Assembly (NCBI GenBank): GCA_903820085.1
Contig: CAIJGA010000018.1
Span: forward strand, 1 to 64,000
Direction of reading: 5' to 3'
From: an uncultured Chlorobiaceae bacterium
GTDB lineage: Bacteria; Bacteroidota; Chlorobiia; Chlorobiales; Chlorobiaceae
Length of the DNA: 64,000 bases
Shown here: positions 58,769 through 64,000 of the stretch, piece by piece
Numbering within the stretch: the stretch's first letter is position 1
How the letters are laid out: each line of letters begins with the position of its first letter
Made by a program: the position numbers and the translations under genes
Notes under the pieces: model-generated
The model's database searches: none
What the model saw: only the letters and a program-made list of their open reading frames with translations
Told to the model about the DNA's origin: nothing

Positions 58769-58772
58769 GGTG

Positions 58773-60026
58773 TCATGAAAATATTCCGGGCAGGACCAGT
58801 TGTGTTGGAAGTGCCGGATCGCTGCTTTCGCCAAGGAGCAATTGCTGGCGGAGAAGGGCTGCTGGCCGGTCAGATTTCTCGAAACTCCTGCCTGAGCAGG
58901 TGATAAAATATTTTGCCCGTTTCATGACGACCCCGATCTTTTTTATTCCTTCAGGAGTAATGGCGGAAAAACGGCGGGCGGAAATAATGCGTTTGGCCGA
59001 TACAACCCCTATACCCGGTACTCGCAGAAGGGTGCCGTAGTCGGCGCGGTTAATCTCGACCGGAAAAAATTCCGGATGGCGCAGGGCCCAGGCGCTCTTG
59101 GGATCGAATGATTCGTCGAGGTTTGGAACATCGTCTGAAAGAATCTCTTCAGCGGAAAAGCCGTAGAAACGCAGCAGCCAGTCGGCCTGATAGAGGCGGT
59201 GCTCACGCAGGAGAGGAGGCGCGGCCAACACAGGAAGGCGGCTGTCGTTACTGACCGGAACGTATGCTGAGTAGTATACCCGCTTGAGATTCATCTTTTT
59301 GTAGAGCCCCTGCGAAAGACGGAGAATCTGGAAGTCATTTTCAGGGCTGGCACCGATAATCATCTGGGTACTCTGGCCTGCCGGTGCGAAACGGGGCGCA
59401 TGGTGGTTCGCCTTGCGCTCAACCAGACTTGACGCTATCTCCCGGCCAATCATGGCCATGGGCGCAAGAATCGCATCCTTGTGCTTCTGGGGCGCAAGCC
59501 GCTGAAGAGAGGCCTGTGAAGGGAGCTCGATATTGACGCTGATGCGGTCGGCATAGAGCCCTGCTTTGCGAACCAGTTCGCTGCTGCTGCCGGGGATGAT
59601 TTTCATATGGATATAACCGCCGAACTGCTCTTCGGTACGCAGAGTTTCGGCTACCCTGACCATCCGCTCCATCGTGTGGTCAGGACTCACCATGACTGCT
59701 GAACTTAAAAAGAGTCCTTCGATATAGTTGCGGCGATAAAAGTCGAGAGTGAGGTCAACCACTTCCCGAGCAGAAAAGGAGGCTCGCTCAACAGCATTTG
59801 AAGACCGGTTAACGCAGTAGGCGCAGTCGTAGCGGCAATCGTTGGAAAGGAGGATTTTCAGAAGCGAAATGCAACGGCCGTCATCCGACCAGGAGTGGCA
59901 GATTCCGCTGCTTGAAGTATTGCCGATGCCACAGGCGGACCCTTCATGCTTGCTCCCGCTTGAAGAGCAAGATGCGTCGTAACGCGCCGCGCCGGAAAGT
60001 ATCTGTAATTTCGCAAGGGTATCCAT
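58773..60026 (-). CDS. Radical-SAM DNA modification/repair-type protein (TIGR03916)
   Basis: A 417-residue radical-SAM protein. The cluster motif is C-x3-C-x2-C in NDCRYDCAYCVNRS, preceded by a Cys/Ser-rich N-terminus (ARYDASCSSSGS). Residues about 345-400 include a helix-hairpin-helix (LLRVPGIGVVSAKRIISAR) that suggests binding of DNA. The TIGR03916 family is always found with the TIGR03915/DUF4130 partner, and here they are adjacent with the radical-SAM gene first. A longer frame to 60188 is open but adds no homology. The start ATG at 60026 has no clear ribosome site. Confidence 0.88.
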   Translation of the reverse strand: MDTLAKLQILSGAARYDASCSSSGSKHEGSACGIGNTSSSGICHSWSDDGRCISLLKILLSNDCRYDCAYCVNRSSNAVERASFSAREVVDLTLDFYRRNYIEGLFLSSAVMVSPDHTMERMVRVAETLRTEEQFGGYIHMKIIPGSSSELVRKAGLYADRISVNIELPSQASLQRLAPQKHKDAILAPMAMIGREIASSLVERKANHHAPRFAPAGQSTQMIIGASPENDFQILRLSQGLYKKMNLKRVYYSAYVPVSNDSRLPVLAAPPLLREHRLYQADWLLRFYGFSAEEILSDDVPNLDESFDPKSAWALRHPEFFPVEINRADYGTLLRVPGIGVVSAKRIISARRFSAITPEGIKKIGVVMKRAKYFITCSGRSFEKSDRPAALLRQQLLLGESSDPALPTQLVLPGIFS

Positions 60027-60123
60027 AGGGGAAATATAGCGAAGAAAGAGCGAACCAAAGAGAGCTCCAACGAGAGAATTGCTATGCCGGAAAATTAAAA
60101 TTGAAAAGAGTCTTGACCTCGCA

Positions 60124-61611
60124 CTACGGTTGCTGCAGCCCGACTTTTGCATTCCGCTTAAGAAGCAGTTCGATGGTACGCCGTGCACCGGTCACCACTC
60201 CCGGAAGGGACTGGCCCGGAAAGATGGAGTCTCCAACAAAAAACAGATTATCGAACCGGGTGAGCGGTCCGCTAACCTTAAAGAGGGAGGTTTGAGGATA
60301 GCCTCCTACGCAGCCCTGATTGCGCCCGGTATAGCGCTCCCAGGTAACCGGAGTTGCAGACGTTATGCTGCGAATGGCAGGATGAGCTCCGGGAAACTGT
60401 TCTGACAGAACATTGATGACTCGTTCGGTATAGGCGTTCTTCAGCTCCAGGTAAGCTGCCTCCCCTCTCTTTTTTGCCTCAAACCACGGTTCCGGTCTGG
60501 TATGGGTGGATACCGTTACCGCGCAAAGGCCTTCAGGGGCGCAATCGGATTCCTCATCGGAAGAAACTGAAACAAAAATAGAGTTGCCTTCAGCAAGCTC
60601 CCCACTACCGCCGATTATCTGCAAATGACGGGACGATAAAGAGCTGAACAGGGCTGATTCCATGCCAAGATAGAGCGTGAAGGCGCTCCAAAGTGAACCC
60701 ACCTTCTTTTCTACTGGAGCCTCACCTTCCGATTCAATGAACAGATCAAGGGAGTCCGGTGTAAGATTGGCAAGCACATAATCAGCGGCGAGAGCGCTGC
60801 CGTCGGAGGTTTCAAGGCCAACCACCTGCCGGCGAACCGAGTCGATACGGATAACCTGCTTTTGATAAAGCACCGCTCCGCCACTCTCTTCAATGGAGCC
60901 AGCAAGCAGCCTGGAAACCGTTCCGATCCCTCCGTTGACATGATAGGCGCCGGCAACCGGAAGATCAAGCGCTATGGCGGCATTGATGGCATTGGCGTAC
61001 GGTGAAGTGGTCTGCACCGAAATCAGAAGCTGGGCGTCGATAAAACGCACAAAATCAGGGTCAGTGTCGAGTCCATGCGAGGCAAGCCATTCAAGAGTTG
61101 TTTTTCTGGCAAATGGCAGCAGATGTATTGTTCCGGTAAGTCCGGCAATACCTTTACGGGCAAGACGGACAAGATCGCGCGCTCCCATGACCGGCCAGGA
61201 AAGCCCCCCTTCAGCGAAATACCAGAGCAGTTTTGCCAGTGCTGCCTGTTCAGCCCAGAATGGTGCCGAGCGGGGAAAACGCTCAAGAATTTCAAGCCGC
61301 TGTGGTGAAAGATCGAGATGAAGGACTTGATGGCGGTATTGCCAGGCAACCGGTTCCGGCAAAATCGGCCAGATAATGCCAAGCTCTTTACCGAGAGTTT
61401 CCATCGGAGCTCCTGCATGAAATCCGCAGCCAATCGTAGCCCCGGCATCAAAACGATAGCCGTTTCGGGAAAAGGTAGCTGCACACCCGCCGGGATAGTC
61501 CTGCGCTTCGAGCACGGTAACCAAGGCACCTTTACGGGCAAGCAGTGCGCCTGCGGCAAGTCCGCCGATTCCGGCACCGATAACAACAATATTCAGATCC
61601 TGCAGCTTCAT
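60124..61611 (-). CDS. CrtI/CrtISO-like FAD-dependent oxidoreductase
   Basis: A 495-residue flavoprotein. The dinucleotide motif is VVIGAGIGGLAAGALLARKG, followed by VLEAQDYPGGCAATFSRNGY and the family C-terminal FVGDSIFPGQSLPGVVTGAR, as in phytoene desaturases and carotenoid isomerases. The carotenoid function is likely by family, but a desaturase, isomerase or other oxidase cannot be told apart. No crt genes are adjacent. Confidence 0.85.
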   Translation of the reverse strand: MKLQDLNIVVIGAGIGGLAAGALLARKGALVTVLEAQDYPGGCAATFSRNGYRFDAGATIGCGFHAGAPMETLGKELGIIWPILPEPVAWQYRHQVLHLDLSPQRLEILERFPRSAPFWAEQAALAKLLWYFAEGGLSWPVMGARDLVRLARKGIAGLTGTIHLLPFARKTTLEWLASHGLDTDPDFVRFIDAQLLISVQTTSPYANAINAAIALDLPVAGAYHVNGGIGTVSRLLAGSIEESGGAVLYQKQVIRIDSVRRQVVGLETSDGSALAADYVLANLTPDSLDLFIESEGEAPVEKKVGSLWSAFTLYLGMESALFSSLSSRHLQIIGGSGELAEGNSIFVSVSSDEESDCAPEGLCAVTVSTHTRPEPWFEAKKRGEAAYLELKNAYTERVINVLSEQFPGAHPAIRSITSATPVTWERYTGRNQGCVGGYPQTSLFKVSGPLTRFDNLFFVGDSIFPGQSLPGVVTGARRTIELLLKRNAKVGLQQP

Positions 61612-61781
61612 GGCATGTTCTTTGATTTACCTTTGCAGGTAGAAGTAACCGCAGAACACCTTATGAAGTTCTTCAGGAAACACTGAGCTGACGCAGTAGG
61701 ATGGGACTACCCTTCCATCAGAAACAGATTGAGCCGTGTTTTGAGTATTTCATGCCGGGGAAAAGTAAGCAGGTAAGAGAG

Positions 61782-61855
61782 TCGGCGTAGCGGGATTTGA
61801 ACCCACGACCCCTTCCACCCCAAGGAAGTGCGCTACCAGGCTGCGCTATACGCCG
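61782..61855 (-). tRNA. tRNA-Pro (anticodon GGG)
   Basis: A 74-base tRNA on the minus strand. Acceptor CGGCGTA pairs with TACGCCG, the D-arm contains GCGCAGCCTGGTAGCGC, the anticodon stem CTTCC pairs with GGAAG, and the loop TTGGGGT places GGG at 34-36, reading CCC. The T-loop is GGGTTCAAATCCC. CCA is not encoded. Confidence 0.96.
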
Positions 61856-62184
61856 ATTTGATCTGAAAAGCTCCTAATTATAAAAAATTCTATTGATTAA
61901 AATAATATTATTTCGCGCTTTCGCACGCTTCGTTCATTTTCCAAAAAAGCTTTCCACACCACATCCCATTCTGACGTTATAACTTATCCACATTCAGCGC
62001 ACGACTCAACGAAAGTGTGCAGATTCGCGCAATCAATAGCTCAGGTGCAAATGAACCCGGAAAAAGCGGAATAACTTATTATAAATATTTCGCTTACCGC
62101 AATAGTAACACCATTGAAACTGACCGCATTCTTATGGATAACAGGAGTCGATGAAGTATGCGTCAACAAGTTATCAACATTCCG
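61856..62184. other. Non-coding region with DnaA-box-like sites
   Basis: No gene was found. It holds a perfect TTATCCACA (61984-61992), near-matches CTTTCCACA (61950-61958), TTATCAACA (62171-62179) and, on the other strand, TTATCCATA (62133-62141), and an AT-rich stretch with the perfect palindrome AAATAATATTATTT (61900-61913). This resembles a DnaA-binding cluster, but dnaA is not nearby. Confidence 0.4.
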
Positions 62185-62865
62185 TTAACAGTCCGGATTC
62201 TCCTGCTTGCGGCCAAACAGGTGCTTAAGGTACCCTATAAGAGGAGGAGTAAGGGAAAGTGCAATGATAGCAAGAAATATCAGCTTTCGGTTCTGCTGCA
62301 CAAAGGAAAGTTGACCGATAAAATAGCCGCCATAACAAAACAGTCCCACCCATAACAGCGCGCCAGTAATACAGAAAAGAATAAACCTGCTGTATGACAT
62401 GTTGCCTATTCCGGCAACGAAGGGGGTAAAGGTCCTGATAATGGGAATAAAACGGGCGATGATGATCGTCTTGCCTCCATGTTTTTCAAAAAAACTATTG
62501 GTTCTGACCAGGTGCTCGGGATTAAAAAAGCGGGATTTCTGATAGTTAAACACTTTTGGTCCGAGCTTGTGACCAATCAGATAGTTGAGGTTATCACCGA
62601 GCAGGGCTGCAGAAAAAAAGAGCACAAAGAGCAGGTGGGGATTGAGCGATGAGTCAGACATGGCCGCAAGTGACCCGGCAGCAAAAAGCAGGGAGTCACC
62701 CGGAAGGAAGGGCGTAACGACAAGACCGGTTTCGCAGAAAATAATGACGAAAAGAATGGCATAAATCCAGAGACCGTACTGTGTTGCAAGTAACTGAAGA
62801 TGGGTATCAATATGGAGAATAAAATCAACGAGGGAAGAGAGCAGACTGGTAAGGGAATAGTCCAT
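62185..62865 (-). CDS. DedA-family membrane protein
   Basis: A 226-residue polytopic inner-membrane protein of the DedA/SNARE-associated group (flippase-like, linked to lipid carrier recycling and membrane homeostasis). Marks are FCETGLVVTPFLPGDSLLFAAG, the LLGDNLNYLIGHKLGPKVF block and FFEKHGGKTIIIARFIPIIRTFTP (read as FFEKHGGKTIIIARF, IPIIRTFTP). Six or so hydrophobic segments are visible. The substrate is unknown. Positions within the first motif: about residues 45-65. Confidence 0.92.
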   Translation of the reverse strand: MDYSLTSLLSSLVDFILHIDTHLQLLATQYGLWIYAILFVIIFCETGLVVTPFLPGDSLLFAAGSLAAMSDSSLNPHLLFVLFFSAALLGDNLNYLIGHKLGPKVFNYQKSRFFNPEHLVRTNSFFEKHGGKTIIIARFIPIIRTFTPFVAGIGNMSYSRFILFCITGALLWVGLFCYGGYFIGQLSFVQQNRKLIFLAIIALSLTPPLIGYLKHLFGRKQENPDC

Positions 62866-63038
62866 TGCATTACGCTTAAAAGATGAAAATCTACTGTTTT
62901 TTGTTGCGGTAATGTAGTCATTGGACAGCAGAGTCGCAAAACCCTACAGCCCCGTAAGGTCGAGTAAGGACTGAAGAAAAGGTATTATTGTTATATATTA
63001 GTGTTTTGTTTTCTGACAAGAACTACCATACAACTCTC

Positions 63039-63929
63039 ATGAGTTATTTATCGTCCAAGCGTTGCCAGCTCTACTATGAAGACAGTGCAGAGTCTGATCC
63101 TTCAGGCGCCCAAAAGCCTGTGGTATTGTTTGTGAATGGATGGGCGGTCTCCTCTCGATACTGGAAGCCGCTGGTCAACATGCTCTCGCCAAATTACCGC
63201 TGTATAACCTACGACCAGAGCGGCACGGGAAAAACAATAATCAAAGGGTTCAAACCAACCTTTACCATTCAGGGATTTACTGATGAGGCCGGAGAACTCA
63301 TTGAACATCTCGGACTCCACACGTCAAAAAAGCTGCATATTGTCGGTCACTCCATGGGAGGCATGGTGGCAACCGAACTCTGCCTTCGCTACCATCAGGC
63401 ACTAATATCGGCAACCATCATTGCCTGCGGCATTTTTGAAGAGACACTGTTTACGTCGCTTGGCCTCTTTTTTCTTGGCGGACTGATCGATTTTTCGATG
63501 AATTTTCGCAACATCTTTCAGCATGAGCCACTGAAAAGCCTCTTTGTCAAACGGGCAGCCACAAAAGAGATCAGCAAGGAGTACCACGATATCCTTATCG
63601 AAGACTTTACACAATCCGACAAGGAGGCAACCAATGCTGTCGGAAGGTTTTCGATCGACCGGGAGGTACTGAAAAGGTATACCCGTCACGTGCTTCTTAT
63701 TTCATCACCGTTGCTCTGCAGTGTTGGCATGGCTGACCAGACCATTCCTCCCGAAGGCACCATCACGCTTTATGAAACACGCATTGCCAAGTCTTCTGCG
63801 CCAACCAGACTGGCAAAGTTTATGGATCTCGGTCATCTCCCGATGCTTGAAGATACGGCCCGATTTGCCGCCGAGCTTAAAAAACATTTTGAATTTGCGG
63901 AACAATTTCATAAAAAGAGTCCGCAATAA
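63039..63929 (+). CDS. Alpha/beta-hydrolase fold protein
   Basis: A 296-residue hydrolase. The oxyanion region is VLFVNGWAVSSRYWKPL, the nucleophile elbow HIVGHSMGGMVA contains the catalytic Ser, the acid is in SVGMADQTIPPEG and the His in MDLGHLPMLED. Start taken at 63039 (MSYLSS); an open frame begins at 62988. No secretion signal is seen. The substrate is not predictable from sequence; it could be an esterase, haloperoxidase-like or lipase-type enzyme. Its neighbours give no hint. Confidence 0.88.
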   Translation: MSYLSSKRCQLYYEDSAESDPSGAQKPVVLFVNGWAVSSRYWKPLVNMLSPNYRCITYDQSGTGKTIIKGFKPTFTIQGFTDEAGELIEHLGLHTSKKLHIVGHSMGGMVATELCLRYHQALISATIIACGIFEETLFTSLGLFFLGGLIDFSMNFRNIFQHEPLKSLFVKRAATKEISKEYHDILIEDFTQSDKEATNAVGRFSIDREVLKRYTRHVLLISSPLLCSVGMADQTIPPEGTITLYETRIAKSSAPTRLAKFMDLGHLPMLEDTARFAAELKKHFEFAEQFHKKSPQ

Positions 63930-64000
63930 ACTGCTCGCTGCCAATGAAAAACCCGATGTCAGGATGTGAACGATGCTTATTGTGGCAGCATATGTATAAC

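Noticed and set aside
62158-62355. 65-codon plus-strand frame at the dedA end
   Set aside because: It overlaps dedA in antisense for most of its length and has no motif.
1-64000. CRISPR array or rRNA genes
   Set aside because: No regularly spaced direct repeats and no rRNA-like sequence were seen on reading the window.

Overview
The window comes from a green sulfur bacterium (Chlorobiaceae). The deciding evidence is the chlorosome baseplate gene csmA next to csmC, two full-length magnesium-chelatase large subunits (BchS and BchH type), bchM and the B12/radical-SAM cyclase gene bchE. The housekeeping genes around them look like ordinary single-copy bacterial genes. I cannot name the species from sequence alone.

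Layout. 1-146: the end of an ISL3-type insertion sequence that runs off the left edge. 262-3768: a tiny four-knuckle zinc-ribbon protein and a two-component pair (OmpR-type regulator plus a 7TM sensor kinase whose ATP-binding boxes are degenerate). 4054-9626: M16 peptidase, trigger factor, acpS-nadC, a stray YopX-like gene and folB-folK. 9705-14647 (all minus strand): two ArsA/Get3-like ATPases, each ending in a small-heat-shock-like domain, flank csmC-csmA and an uncharacterised 459-aa protein; this is the most interesting neighbourhood. 14872-17313: PyrK-like flavoprotein, ssb, holA. 17326-19765: a divergent dehydrogenase and serine-palmitoyltransferase-like pair, possibly for sphingolipid-like lipids. 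20083-33633: TonB receptor, then bchS, bchH, bchM and bchE, covering Mg insertion, methylation and ring-E cyclisation of bacteriochlorophyll synthesis.

33714-50741 is envelope and housekeeping: an LpxL-like acyltransferase, HldE C-domain protein, a giant TamB, CoaBC, family-4 uracil-DNA glycosylase, DnaB, PTS enzyme I, PpiD-like foldase, Pcm, a DUF123 protein, FtsY and ThiL. 50849-54958 holds tRNA-Leu(UAA), a TrpB2-type synthase and ClpC. 55136-60026 is a patchier stretch with orphan proteins, a Cys-rich CWC protein, a decayed glycerol-kinase tail and the paired DUF4130/radical-SAM DNA-metabolism genes. The right end has a CrtI-like oxidoreductase, tRNA-Pro(GGG), a non-coding stretch with DnaA-box-like sites, a DedA protein and an alpha/beta hydrolase.

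No rRNA or CRISPR array was seen. Several starts are non-ATG (TTG or GTG) and few genes have strong Shine-Dalgarno sites, so many start choices rest on family length. All family assignments are by reading the translations; no database search was run.
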